Positions 1-8,659 of a DNA stretch of 64,000 bases are shown here, piece by piece (the first letter of the stretch is position 1; the number at the start of each line of letters is the position of its first letter). The DNA lies in the NCBI RefSeq assembly GCF_002950945.1, contig NZ_CP012673.1, forward strand, positions 3,224,001 through 3,288,000, in the 5' to 3' direction. Origin of the DNA: Sorangium cellulosum (GTDB taxonomy: Bacteria; Myxococcota_A; Polyangia; Polyangiales; Polyangiaceae). The notes under the pieces were generated by a model. That model made no database searches. It was not told the DNA's origin and saw nothing but the letters and a program-made list of their open reading frames with translations. Both the position numbers and the translations under genes were made by a program.

Positions 1-272
1 GCGACGTCTACCAGCTCTTCCTCGAGCGCACGGGCCATGCGTCGATGATCGTCACGAGCAATCGCGATACGGCCGAGTGGCTCGCGATGTTCGACGACGT
101 GCTGCTCGCACAGAGCGCCGTCGATCGGTTCAAGAACGCGGCGTTCGACTTCATCGTCGAGGGCGAATCGTACAGGCCACGGCTCAAGCCGAAGCTCGAT
201 GAGAGCAACACGGCCGCGCCAGTGCCCGCGCGCAGCAAGCCGCCCACCCATCCACGCAACAAGCGGCGATGA
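1..272 (+). CDS. istB: IS21-family helper ATPase IstB, C-terminal fragment cut by the window edge
   Basis: This is the last 89 or so codons of an IstB-like AAA+ ATPase, the helper of IS21-family transposase IstA. The reading frame is open from base 3 to a TGA at 270-272. It shows the end of the IstB core (YQLFLERTGHASMIVTSNRD, then EWLAMFDDVLLAQSAVDRF), which in the family includes the sensor-1 TSN region, followed by a short Pro/Lys/Arg tail. The upstream part, with Walker A and B, lies outside the window, and so does any istA. Repeats typical of an IS21-type end follow at 458-616. Whether the whole element is intact cannot be judged from here. Confidence 0.85.
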   Translation, partial: DVYQLFLERTGHASMIVTSNRDTAEWLAMFDDVLLAQSAVDRFKNAAFDFIVEGESYRPRLKPKLDESNTAAPVPARSKPPTHPRNKRR

Positions 273-457
273 CCGCTGCGGCCCCGGCGAGCACGTCGAT
301 CCCGGGGCCGCGCCGCTGACCCCCTCGCTCCACTCGGCGCGCCTCGCCCACCCTCGTCAGCATGGCCGCGAGGGGCGCCGGGGGCGGGGTGGACGTTCCT
401 GCTCCTGAGCGTCGTGGTCCCTGCGCCGGACGCGCCGGACCTACCAGGGGGCCCGGG

Positions 458-616
458 TGGCCCCATGACCCTGCAAAAAAGAGGGACGTCGCCGGTCGCT
501 TCGCGCCCGGCTCCGGGGACCTCGACACGCTTCGCGGTCTCGGGCATGGTCGAGGCCGATCACGTCGTCTCCCCCTGGCCCCATGACCCTGCAAAGGGGT
601 GGCCCCATGACCCTGC
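458..616. repeat. Three direct repeats at the putative right end of the IS21-family element
   Basis: The 20-mer TGGCCCCATGACCCTGCAAA occurs at 458-477 and 576-595. A third copy, identical for its first 17 bases, lies at 600-616. IS21-family elements carry several internal repeats near each end that the transposase binds. The position downstream of istB, with the closest pair nearest the outside, fits the right end. The exact terminus probably lies shortly after 616; no target duplication can be seen because the left end is outside the window. Confidence 0.65.
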
Positions 617-894
617 GACGTGGCATGCAGGGGGCGCACGGGACGCTCCTCGACATCGATCACGGCACGTTCCCGTTCGTCACGTCGTCGTCGGCGATCG
701 CCGGGGGCGCGTACGCGGACGCCGGGGTCGGCCCGATGCGCATCCGCCAGGGGCTGCATCCTGGATGCGGAGGGCCCTCTCGGCGAGCGGGAGCGCGTCT
801 GCCGGCCGCTCCGCCGCGCGCAGGACGCAGATCAGGGGTGTCAAGATGTACGCGTGGCCTCCAAGCAGCCCTCGCTGGACGCGTGAGCCCTGCG

Positions 895-1129
895 GCCCGC
901 TGCAACGCTTGATGCAAACGTTGCAGCGGGCGACTCGGGCGCCGAGTCGGCCCTTTCAAGCCTTGAGACGGCCGACTCGGCGGCCCGGCGGAGCGGATCA
1001 AGGCTTGAGATCGCCGGCCCGGCGGGCCAGCGGAGCGGATCAAGGATTGAAATCGCTCACTCGGCGCCCGAGTCGGCCCTTTCAAACCTTGAAACGGGTG
1101 GCTCGGGCACCGGGGAAGCGATTCGAACG
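895..1129. repeat. Five-unit array of about 42-bp palindromic intergenic repeats headed by a 13-bp stem-loop
   Basis: Units start at 908, 962, 1004, 1046 and 1088 with a CTTGA or ATTGA box; spacings are 54, 42, 42 and 42 bp. Each unit joins to the next through a TCAAG-N-CTTGA type palindrome and has a GC-rich centre that is often self-complementary (for example GACTCGGGCGCCGAGTC at 932-948). A perfect 13-bp inverted repeat (895-907 with 919-931, 11-base loop) opens the array. It looks like a REP/MITE-like or structured RNA repeat. No CRISPR is implied: there are no unique spacers. Confidence 0.7.
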
Positions 1130-1285
1130 CAGGGGAGCGCTCACCGCCTTCGTCAGCGCGCGGCGACGTCCTGCCGGCGCTCCTGCGCAGGGAGCGGGAT
1201 CGGCCACGCTGCGGTGCGGCGTCCCCGGCGCTGCACCGCAAGGGGCAACGGCGCACGCGACATCGCGCGCGCCGCGCCTGCCGCC

Positions 1286-2650
1286 TCAGCCCGCGAAGCC
1301 CGCGAGCGCCTGCACGAGCCGGTCGAGGTCCGCCCGGCTATGCCGCTCGGTCACCGCGACGAGCAGCTCCCCGCGCCTCCGCGCGTCGACCCGCCCGAGA
1401 TCGAGCCCCGCGATGACGCCCTTCTCCGCCAGCGTCCGCGTGAGCTTCCCCGCGTCCCCCCCGCGGACCTTGACGACGAACTCGTGGAACGTCGGCGCCG
1501 CCATCGGCAGCGAGTACCCGTCGAGCCGCGCGATCTCCCGCTTGAGGTGCTCGGCCTTCGCGAGGCACTGCTTCGCCGCCTCGACGAACCCGCGCTTGCC
1601 GAGCATGCACATGCGCATCGTGACCGCGGTCGCGCACAGCCCGCTGTTCGTGCAGATGTTGCTCGTCGCGCGCTCCCTCCGGATGTGCTGCTCGCGCGTC
1701 GCGAGCGTCAGCACGTACCCCCGGCTCCCGTGCTTGTCGACCGTCTCGCCGACCAGCCGCCCCGGCACCTGCTGCAGGTACTTGCGGTCGTTCCTGCACG
1801 CGAACAGCCCCACGTTGGGCCCGCCGTACTGCGGCGGCAGCCCGAGGGGCTGGCCCTCCGCGACCGCGATGTCCGCGCCGAGCGCGCCCGGCGACTCCAG
1901 CAGCGCGAGCGCGTACGGATCCAGCGTCACCGTGATGAGCAGCGCCCCCTTCTGGTGGCACGCCTCCGCCACCTTCCGGATGTCGCCGACCGCCCCGAAG
2001 AAATTCGGGTACCCGACGACCACACACGCGGTCGTCTCGTCGACCGCCCGCGCGAGCGCGTCGACCTCGGCCGCGCCGTCGCGCCCCACGTCGACGCGGG
2101 CCAGCGACGCCTTGCCGGTCCCGATGCCGTGCACGTACGTCTCGACCGTGCCGACGTAGTCGGGGTGCACGCCCTCCGACAGCACCGTGCGCTCGCGCCC
2201 GGTGAGCCGCCGCGCCATCAGCACCGCCTCCGCGAGCGCGCTCGCGCCGTCGTACATCGAGGCGTTCGCCACCGGCAGCCCGAGGATCTCGCTCACGATC
2301 GTCTGGAACTCGAAGATCACCTGGAGCGTCCCCTGGGCGACCTCGGGCTGGTACGGCGTGTAGGCCGTGTAGAATTCGCTCCGGAGCAGGAGCTGATCCG
2401 CGGCCGGGGGAAAATGGTGCTCGTAGGCGCCGGCTCCCAGGAACGAGAGCATACGCGCCGCGCGGTTCGTCTGCGCGAGCTCCTCGAGGTGCCGCATGAG
2501 CGAGGGCTCGTCGAGGGGCGGATCCATCGACAGCGGGCGCGTGAGGCGCGCCTCCTTCGGGATCGCGCTGTAGAGCTCCTCGAGCGACGACAGGCCGACG
2601 GCCTGCAGCATCGCGCTGATTTCCTCGGTCGTGTGGGGCAGGTAGCGCAT
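1286..2650 (-). CDS. gcvPA: Glycine dehydrogenase (decarboxylating) subunit 1
   Basis: The 454-residue product matches the N-terminal half (P1) of the glycine cleavage P-protein, as found in bacteria with split GcvPA/GcvPB. It starts with the family sequence MRYLPHTTEEISAML and contains FLGAGAYEHHFPPA and YTPYQPEVAQGTLQ, both typical of P-proteins, and has the usual length. P-protein decarboxylates glycine and passes the aminomethyl group to lipoyl-GcvH. The PLP-binding lysine of split enzymes is on the GcvPB subunit, so this protein needs a partner, but no gcvPB follows it. It is the third gene of a gcvT-gcvH-gcvPA run, 57 nt after gcvH. Confidence 0.93.
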   Translation of the reverse strand: MRYLPHTTEEISAMLQAVGLSSLEELYSAIPKEARLTRPLSMDPPLDEPSLMRHLEELAQTNRAARMLSFLGAGAYEHHFPPAADQLLLRSEFYTAYTPYQPEVAQGTLQVIFEFQTIVSEILGLPVANASMYDGASALAEAVLMARRLTGRERTVLSEGVHPDYVGTVETYVHGIGTGKASLARVDVGRDGAAEVDALARAVDETTACVVVGYPNFFGAVGDIRKVAEACHQKGALLITVTLDPYALALLESPGALGADIAVAEGQPLGLPPQYGGPNVGLFACRNDRKYLQQVPGRLVGETVDKHGSRGYVLTLATREQHIRRERATSNICTNSGLCATAVTMRMCMLGKRGFVEAAKQCLAKAEHLKREIARLDGYSLPMAAPTFHEFVVKVRGGDAGKLTRTLAEKGVIAGLDLGRVDARRRGELLVAVTERHSRADLDRLVQALAGFAG

Positions 2651-2707
2651 GGTCTTGCAGCGGGGGAGGGGTGATGCTGGGGTGATGCGGACGTGTCTCG
2701 GGGGCGC

Positions 2708-3112
2708 TCAGTGCGCCGCGGTCTTCAGCAGCTCGGCGTAGGCGGCGGGCTCCAGCAGCCCGCCGAGCTCGCCCTGATCCGAGGGCGAGACCTCGATCAT
2801 CCACGCGTGGCCGTAGCAGTCTTCGTTGACGAGCTCCGGGCGGCTCTCGAGGTCGGTGTTCACGCGCACGACCTTCCCGCTCACCGGCGCGAACAGGTCG
2901 CTCAGCGTCTTCACGCTCTCGATCGTGCCGAAGGCCTTGCCCGCGGTGATCGTGTCGCCCGGCTTCACGTCGAGGTTGACCAGCGTGATGTCGCCGAGCT
3001 GATCGACCGCGAACGCGGTGATCCCGACGACCACGCGGTCGTTCTCCTGCCTGGCCCACTCGTGGTCCTTCGTGTACCGCCGGTCCGTTCGGACATCCTC
3101 GCTGCTCGCCAT
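2708..3112 (-). CDS. gcvH: Glycine cleavage system H protein
   Basis: A 134-residue lipoyl carrier that shuttles the aminomethyl intermediate between P, T and L proteins. The lipoylation site is Lys68 in GTIESVKTLSDL, in the usual hairpin. The motifs YTKDHEW near the N-terminus and VNEDCYGHAWM near the C-terminus are family hallmarks. The ATG at 3112 was chosen because it gives the normal length and has a strong AAGGAGAAG ribosome site just upstream; longer versions of the frame are not GcvH-like. It lies between gcvT (101 nt upstream) and gcvPA. Confidence 0.96.
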   Translation of the reverse strand: MASSEDVRTDRRYTKDHEWARQENDRVVVGITAFAVDQLGDITLVNLDVKPGDTITAGKAFGTIESVKTLSDLFAPVSGKVVRVNTDLESRPELVNEDCYGHAWMIEVSPSDQGELGGLLEPAAYAELLKTAAH

Positions 3113-3213
3113 GCCTTCTTCTCCTTCACCAACGTGGGTCTCGGGTCGCCTGCTGCGCGGCGCGCTCCGGTCGAGGGCGCGGGGCCCGCGCCCTCGCGGG
3201 GCCGCCTCGCGGA

Positions 3214-4338
3214 TCAGGCCCGCTTGTAGAACGGGGTCTTGACCACGACCGCCTCGATCGTGCGCCCCCGGCAGTCGACCTGGAGCGGGGTCCCGATCTT
3301 CGCCATCGACGCCGGCACGTAGCCGAGCCCGATGTTCTTGCCGACGGTCGGCCCCGGGCTGCCGCTCGTGCAGACGCCGACCTTCGCGCCGCTCGCGTCG
3401 AGCAGCGGGTAGCCGTGGCGCGCGATGCCGCGCCCGACCATCTCGAAGCCGACCAGCCTGCGCGTCGGCCCCTCGTCCTTGACGCGCTGGAGCGCGGCGC
3501 GCCCGACGAAGTCGCCCTTGTCGAGCTTCACCACCCAGCCGAGGCCCGCCTCGATCGGGTTCGTGGTCTCGTCGATGTCGTTGCCGTAGAGCGACAGGCG
3601 CGCCTCGAGGCGGAGCGTGTCGCGCGCGCCGAGGCCCGTCGCCTCGATCCCGAGCGGGCCGCCGAGCTCCATCAGCGCTCGCCAGAGCCGCTGCGCGTCG
3701 GAGGGCGAGCAGAAGATCTCGATGCCGTCCTCGCCCGTGTAGCCGGTGCGGGCCACGGTGCACCGGACGTTGGCGAGCGTCGCGTCGCGGAAGTGGAAGG
3801 GCGGCAGCTCGCGCAGGGCCGCGCCGTCGCCGCCCGCGAGCGCGGCGATGTCGAGCGCCTTCGGCCCCTGGAGCGCCATCATCGCCGTCCGGTCCGAGGC
3901 GTCCTCGAAGCTGCAGTGGTTCTGCGCGGCGCTCCGGAGGTGGGCGGAGATCTTGTCGCGGTTCGAGGCGTTGCAGACGATGAGCCACTGCCGCGCGTCG
4001 ATCCGGTAGACGATGAGGTCGTCGAGGATGTTGCCGGCCTCGTTGCACGCGACCGTGTAGAGCGCGTGACCGTCCTCCAGCTTCCGCGCGTCGTTCGTGA
4101 TGAGGTAGTCGACCACCTGCCCGGCGTGCTCGCCGCTCAGGATCATCTCGCCCATGTGCGAGACGTCGAAGAGCCCGGCGGCGGAGCGCACCGCCTTGTG
4201 CTCCTCGGTCACGCCCTTGTACTGGACCGGCATTTCCCAGCCGGCGAACGGGACCATGCGCCCGCCGAGCTTGATGTGCTCGTCATAGAGCGGGGTCCTG
4301 CGGAGCGGAGCGGTGGGGAGCGGCGTCTTGGTCGACAC
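3214..4338 (-). CDS. gcvT: Aminomethyltransferase (glycine cleavage T protein)
   Basis: The 374-residue product carries the T-protein signature: RTPLYDEHIKLGGRMVPFAG at the N-terminus, LFDVSHMGE, RTGYTGEDGIEIF in the middle and GLGARDTLRLEARL, which lines the folate site. It transfers the methylene group from aminomethyl-lipoyl GcvH to tetrahydrofolate and releases ammonia. It is the first gene of the gcvT-gcvH-gcvPA run. I looked for a glycine riboswitch in the 140 nt upstream and saw none of its conserved cores. Confidence 0.96.
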   Translation of the reverse strand: MSTKTPLPTAPLRRTPLYDEHIKLGGRMVPFAGWEMPVQYKGVTEEHKAVRSAAGLFDVSHMGEMILSGEHAGQVVDYLITNDARKLEDGHALYTVACNEAGNILDDLIVYRIDARQWLIVCNASNRDKISAHLRSAAQNHCSFEDASDRTAMMALQGPKALDIAALAGGDGAALRELPPFHFRDATLANVRCTVARTGYTGEDGIEIFCSPSDAQRLWRALMELGGPLGIEATGLGARDTLRLEARLSLYGNDIDETTNPIEAGLGWVVKLDKGDFVGRAALQRVKDEGPTRRLVGFEMVGRGIARHGYPLLDASGAKVGVCTSGSPGPTVGKNIGLGYVPASMAKIGTPLQVDCRGRTIEAVVVKTPFYKRA

Positions 4339-4478
4339 GGCCGCGATCTACTTCGAATGGCCGAGGTTGTCGACTGGCGAGGCGCCCCCTCGCGGCGCAG
4401 GGCGTCGGAGCGGTCGCGGCCGTGCCCGGGATCCTTCCGCGTGTTGCTCGCAGCGAGGCGCTCGCCCTCGCGCGCGCC

Positions 4479-5024
4479 TCACTCGAGGCGGGTGGGATCG
4501 AGGACCTTGCCGTCCGGCGTGAGCCCGGTCCGGCGCCACCGCTCCTCGACGGAGAGCCCCGGCTCCGGCGGCGGCCGGGTCTCGTCCCGAACGACGAGCT
4601 CCGAGACGTGCGCGCGCGAGACCACCTCGATCCGGATTCTCCGCTGCGGCGCGGCCTTCACGGTCGCCTGCGCGAAGATCGTCTTCGCCGGCCCGGTCTC
4701 GACGCTGCCGGCGAGGACACGCGCGCGCACGTAGTTGGCCACCCGCTCGGCCGGGATCTCCCCGATCGCGAAGACCGCGTCGGGGAAACGCGCGCGCACC
4801 TTCATGCGCCGGGGGATGGGGAAGCCGAACGCTTGCTCGATCCCCTCGGCGAGCTCGCCCGGCAGCGCCTGATCCACCGGCGGCTTCGGCGCCGGCACCT
4901 CGCTCGCGGGCGGCGCGGGCGCGGGCGCGTCGGCGCCGCTGCGGCAGGCGAGCGGCAAAGGCGCCGCGCAGGCGGCGAGCGCGGCGAGCGCCCCGGCGGC
5001 GCGCGGCAGGCGGGCGCGCGTCAT
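4479..5024 (-). CDS. Small lipoprotein encoded at the end of the pilus tip operon
   Basis: A 181-residue protein with a signal peptide ending in a lipobox LAAC (Cys19), then a Pro/Ala-rich stretch to about residue 50 and a compact domain. Its ATG (5024) overlaps the stop codon of pilY1 as ATGA, so it is very likely translated with it. I do not recognise the family. The last 40 residues (RPPPEPGLSVEERWRRTGL, TPDGKVLDPTRLE) look like a periplasmic accessory tail. In the best-studied myxobacterial pilus tip clusters an extra protein is sometimes encoded with PilY1; this one shows no CxxCH haem motif, so it is not the cytochrome type. Confidence 0.75.
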   Translation of the reverse strand: MTRARLPRAAGALAALAACAAPLPLACRSGADAPAPAPPASEVPAPKPPVDQALPGELAEGIEQAFGFPIPRRMKVRARFPDAVFAIGEIPAERVANYVRARVLAGSVETGPAKTIFAQATVKAAPQRRIRIEVVSRAHVSELVVRDETRPPPEPGLSVEERWRRTGLTPDGKVLDPTRLE

Positions 5025-8000
5025 TCGATGATGCTCGCCCACGAGTCCACCCTGACCACGGTGTTCGGCGGCGGCAGCGTCCTCACCGAGGTGCGCGCCT
5101 CGGCCCCCTGGGCGTCCTCCGCGCCCGCCGCGCCGGTGTGGAACACGAGCTGGTACTCGGGCGCGCTGGCCTGGCGGATGACGGTCTGCGCGCCGAAGTA
5201 GGGATCGGAGAAGGTCTCCACGTCCACGCAGGTCGGCTTCTGGGTCACGGCCACGCCGAAGACGATCGTGCCCGGCGACTGATGCTCGAAGTGCTGGGCC
5301 GGCGCCCGCGGATCGACCCGGAGGCAGGCGTTCGGGTACGCGGCCGGGGTCCCCGCCTGGCCGTACAGGTAGTCGACGCCCCAGATCGAGCCGAGCCCGT
5401 CCGCGCACGCGTAGGTCCCGGGCGCCGCCGGCGTGAACGTCGAGAAGTACGCGCAGCCGTTGAAGAGGGAGATCGGCCCGGTCACGCGCTTGCCCTCCGT
5501 GAAGGGGATGACCCAGTTCTCGCTCACGCGGAAGCTCCCGGAGTGCGGCTTCTCGGTCACGGACCAGGCCCGCGTCTCGATCGCGCCGCCCGCCGTGAAC
5601 GCCTCCTGATCGCCGGTGGAGAACAGGATGACCTTGTTGCCCAGCGGATCGAGGCTCACGATCGGCGTCGTCTGGATCGGCTGGCTGCTCGCGGCCGTGT
5701 CGCCCGGGAACGAGTAGGCATCCCAGGCGAGATCCACGGTCCAGTCGGCCGGGTTCGGCCGCGACAGGTTGACGCGCCAGAGCGTCCCGTCGGCGTCCCC
5801 GACGTAGATGCGATCGGCGACCTGGCCGACCTGCGACGGGAACGCCACGGGGACGCCGCTGATCGGCGAGTCGAAGTCGACCACGGTGGTCAGCGTCGAC
5901 GCGATCGAGGCCGGCGCCTCCGAGGAGTGCCCGCGGAAGGTGCGGAGCACCTCGCCGGTGTCGAGCCGGACGATCGTCAGCGAGCGCGACGGGCCGACGA
6001 CCCCGTTGGTGCGCGCGGTGCCCCAGCACCGCACCGAGCCGCGGACACCCAAGCTGCCGGTCGGGAAGAAGACCGGCGTCGTCGTGTTCTGCCGCGGGCA
6101 CGAGCTCGTGTCTTTGGGCGCGGTGCCGCCGGCGAGGATGGCGACCGAGACCTCCCGGATCTCGCCGCCCTGCTCGACCTCCACCATCGCGATCGCCGGC
6201 GTCGGCGGCGTCTCGCCGAACAGCGGGTTGCCGCTGCGGTCCGTGGAGAGCTGCCAGAGGAACTGCGGGTTGCGCGGGTCGGTCACATCGAGCGCGTAGT
6301 AGAAGCTGCCGCCCGCGCCGCCGCTGGCGACGAGCACCGTGCGCCACGCCGCGCCGGCGGCCGTCCCCGCGGCCGCGGCCTGCGCCGCCGTGCGCTCGAA
6401 GACGACGTTCTTCACGACGGGCGCGCCGTCGAGCAGGAGCGACTGCTGGTTGAACGTCGGCAGGAGGCGCGGGAGCACGTAGGGCGGCAGGAAGGACCAG
6501 AGCTCGTTGTTCTGGAGCCGGTCCACCTTGAGCGCGTCGGCCGCGGTCGACGGGGCCACCTGGAAGGCGTGCAGCTGCCCGTCGGTCGTCGCGGTGTAGA
6601 GCACGAGCGGCCGGTTCGCCTGGGCCTCCGCGAAGAGCTGGTACGACTCGTCGGGGATCAAGTCGCGCGGGGGCCCCATGACGACCGGGGTGGAGTGGTA
6701 GATGCTGCCGAGCTCGTTGCCGTCGCGGCTGGCGACGTTCGACGGCATCGGCTCGCCGGTCGCCCACTCGATGATGCGCTCGGCGCAGCCCTCGGCGGTC
6801 GTGGTCTGCAGCCCGCCCGAGCACTGCGAGGGGAGCGGCATGCTCGGGTCGAGCTCGAGCGCGCGCGGCGCGTTGGCGAGATCCTCCGCGAACGCCGCGG
6901 CGGGCACCGGCGCGCCGCTGCCGGTCACCGTGCCCGTGTAGTCGCTGAGATCGTCGTCGGCGGCGGCCGCGGGGCGGATCGTGCGCGTCGACCAGATGGC
7001 GCCCGCGTCGGGCGTGCCGATCACGCTGAAGAAGCGGCGCGGGTTCGCGGGGTCGTTGGAGCTCACGTTCGCCCCGAAATCGTCGCCCTTGCCGGGGTCG
7101 ATGTCCTCCAGCTGGGTCGTGAGCACGCCGTTCACCGTCTCGCAGACGAAGCGCTTGCGCTCGAGGTTGCCGGTCCAGAGCGAGCCGTCCGGCGGCGGGC
7201 TGAACGAGGACGAGAACTGGTACGCGACCCCTTCGGCGGTGCTGCCGGTGTTCCCCGTCGCGGCCGCCGTGGCGAAGACGGGCAGGGTGCGGCTCGTCGA
7301 GTTCGCCGCGATGTGCGCGAAGATCTGCGACATCACGGCGGAGAGCTCGTTGGCGTCGTCCGGGAAGTAGCCGTGATCGGTCCCGCCCTCGATCGCGATG
7401 CGCGAGAGCGTGCAGCACGCCTTGAGCGCCCCCGTGGCGCCGTCGCAGCGCCCGCCCGTCTCGAAATCGGACTCGGCGATCGTCGCGCAGTCGGTCCCCG
7501 CCTCGGTGGAGAGGCCGAACCCGACCGTGTAAGTCCGGACGCGCCGGTTCGGGTTGATGTTGCTGTTGAGCGAGTGCGCGATGACGTGCGGCTCCTCGTA
7601 CGGACAGCCCGTCCCTTCGGGGCCGGAGCCGGGGGCCTGCGCGCAGCTCGGGCGCAGGTCGAGGTTCGGCTCGCCGTCCGAGATGAGCACGATCGACGTC
7701 TTGCGGCAGCCGCCGGCGATGTACGGATCGTCGCGCGGCCCGAGCGGCCGGCCCTGCCACGTGGTCCCGTCGCCGAGGATGTAGTGGCGCGCGTCGGACA
7801 ACATCCCCGCGATCGGCGTCGCGCCGTAGGGGCGCGTCGCGATGAGCGCGTCCTGGATGCGCGTGTTGGTCGCGTGGACGTCGGTGATCGGCGCGGTGAA
7901 GTCCGGGAAGGGCACGAGCGGCCCTTCCCAGAGCGGCGCGGCGGGGTTCCTGGCGCCGACCTCGACGTCCTCGACGGCGCAGTCGGGCGGGTTGCCCCGC

Positions 8001-8659
8001 GCCGGGAACCCGCCCGTCTGGAACTCGGGGAAGTAGCTCCACATCCCCTCCATGCCGCCCGCGTGATCCGGCGTGCCGCCGAGCAGCCCGGTGCTCGCGT
8101 CCGGGAGCGTGTCGAAGGTCATGAGCCCGAACCGGATCCGGTCGCGGTAGACGTCGAGCAGGCCGGTCGGCGGCTGCGTCCACGCCGGGCAGCTCTGGAA
8201 CGCGTCGTTGTAGGTGTGGTACCCGATCGTGTCCTCGGTCGGCCCCGGGCCCGGCGTGCAGCCGGCGGAGAGCAGGCGGTGGAACGGGATGTAGTAGTCC
8301 TTGTCGTAGGGCTCCACCGTCCCGAGGCTGAACTCCTGGACGAACGCGGCGCTCGTGCGCGGCTGCGCGTAACACGAGAAGTTCGGGATCGGGCCCGTGA
8401 GCGACTCGACGAGCTTCGCCCAGCGGCTCTTGAGGTTCTCGTTGGCGGGGGGCGAGAGCGGGGTGCAGTCCGGCTCCCCGCCCGCCACCGTCCTCTCCAT
8501 CGAGCCCGACGTGTCGACGAGCAGGAGGACGTTGGGGAGCGGCGGCTCGACGTCGGCGGCCTGCGCGTGGGCACGGAAGGAGACGAGGCCAAGGGTCGCC
8601 GCGGAGCCCGTCGTGACAAGTACCTTCGCCAGGTTTCGCATCGTGTGCTCCCGGATCAT
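5021..8659 (-). CDS. pilY1: PilY1-type type IV pilus tip protein with VWA domain
   Basis: A 1212-residue secreted protein. It begins with a signal peptide, then a von Willebrand A-like domain with the MIDAS motif DTSGS near residue 48, and ends with the large beta-propeller-like half typical of PilY1 (YVGDADGTLWRVNLS, ILFSTGDQEAFTAGG). PilY1 caps the type IVa pilus with minor pilins and acts in extension, adhesion and surface sensing. The start overlaps the pilX stop as ATGA. A second ATG at 8641, six bases after GGGAG, gives a tidier signal peptide and may be the real start. It is encoded right after four minor pilins, which supports the call. Confidence 0.87.
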   Translation of the reverse strand: MIREHTMRNLAKVLVTTGSAATLGLVSFRAHAQAADVEPPLPNVLLLVDTSGSMERTVAGGEPDCTPLSPPANENLKSRWAKLVESLTGPIPNFSCYAQPRTSAAFVQEFSLGTVEPYDKDYYIPFHRLLSAGCTPGPGPTEDTIGYHTYNDAFQSCPAWTQPPTGLLDVYRDRIRFGLMTFDTLPDASTGLLGGTPDHAGGMEGMWSYFPEFQTGGFPARGNPPDCAVEDVEVGARNPAAPLWEGPLVPFPDFTAPITDVHATNTRIQDALIATRPYGATPIAGMLSDARHYILGDGTTWQGRPLGPRDDPYIAGGCRKTSIVLISDGEPNLDLRPSCAQAPGSGPEGTGCPYEEPHVIAHSLNSNINPNRRVRTYTVGFGLSTEAGTDCATIAESDFETGGRCDGATGALKACCTLSRIAIEGGTDHGYFPDDANELSAVMSQIFAHIAANSTSRTLPVFATAAATGNTGSTAEGVAYQFSSSFSPPPDGSLWTGNLERKRFVCETVNGVLTTQLEDIDPGKGDDFGANVSSNDPANPRRFFSVIGTPDAGAIWSTRTIRPAAAADDDLSDYTGTVTGSGAPVPAAAFAEDLANAPRALELDPSMPLPSQCSGGLQTTTAEGCAERIIEWATGEPMPSNVASRDGNELGSIYHSTPVVMGPPRDLIPDESYQLFAEAQANRPLVLYTATTDGQLHAFQVAPSTAADALKVDRLQNNELWSFLPPYVLPRLLPTFNQQSLLLDGAPVVKNVVFERTAAQAAAAGTAAGAAWRTVLVASGGAGGSFYYALDVTDPRNPQFLWQLSTDRSGNPLFGETPPTPAIAMVEVEQGGEIREVSVAILAGGTAPKDTSSCPRQNTTTPVFFPTGSLGVRGSVRCWGTARTNGVVGPSRSLTIVRLDTGEVLRTFRGHSSEAPASIASTLTTVVDFDSPISGVPVAFPSQVGQVADRIYVGDADGTLWRVNLSRPNPADWTVDLAWDAYSFPGDTAASSQPIQTTPIVSLDPLGNKVILFSTGDQEAFTAGGAIETRAWSVTEKPHSGSFRVSENWVIPFTEGKRVTGPISLFNGCAYFSTFTPAAPGTYACADGLGSIWGVDYLYGQAGTPAAYPNACLRVDPRAPAQHFEHQSPGTIVFGVAVTQKPTCVDVETFSDPYFGAQTVIRQASAPEYQLVFHTGAAGAEDAQGAEARTSVRTLPPPNTVVRVDSWASIIE

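Larger units (their letters stand above)
273..1285. other. Stretch without a protein gene between istB and gcvPA
   Basis: About 1 kb with no open frame that has convincing codon use or a recognisable product. It holds the end repeats of the IS21-family element (458-616) and a palindromic repeat array (895-1129). Open frames crossing it are explained by high GC content. A gcvPB gene would be expected downstream of gcvPA here but is not present. Confidence 0.7.

Noticed and set aside
895..1129. CRISPR array
   Set aside because: Units are contiguous palindromes without unique spacers, and no cas genes are near.
414..2159. Plus-strand open frame across the repeat array and gcvPA
   Set aside because: It overlaps gcvPA, is rich in Ser/Arg/Pro and shows no domain.
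4339..4478. Possible glycine riboswitch before gcvT
   Set aside because: No glycine aptamer core sequences could be found in this 140-base leader.
4479..8375. Very long open frame of about 1300 codons in another frame of the same strand
   Set aside because: It is Arg/His/Ala-rich and overlaps pilY1, whose frame has clear domains; only its last 181 codons (the lipoprotein) are real.
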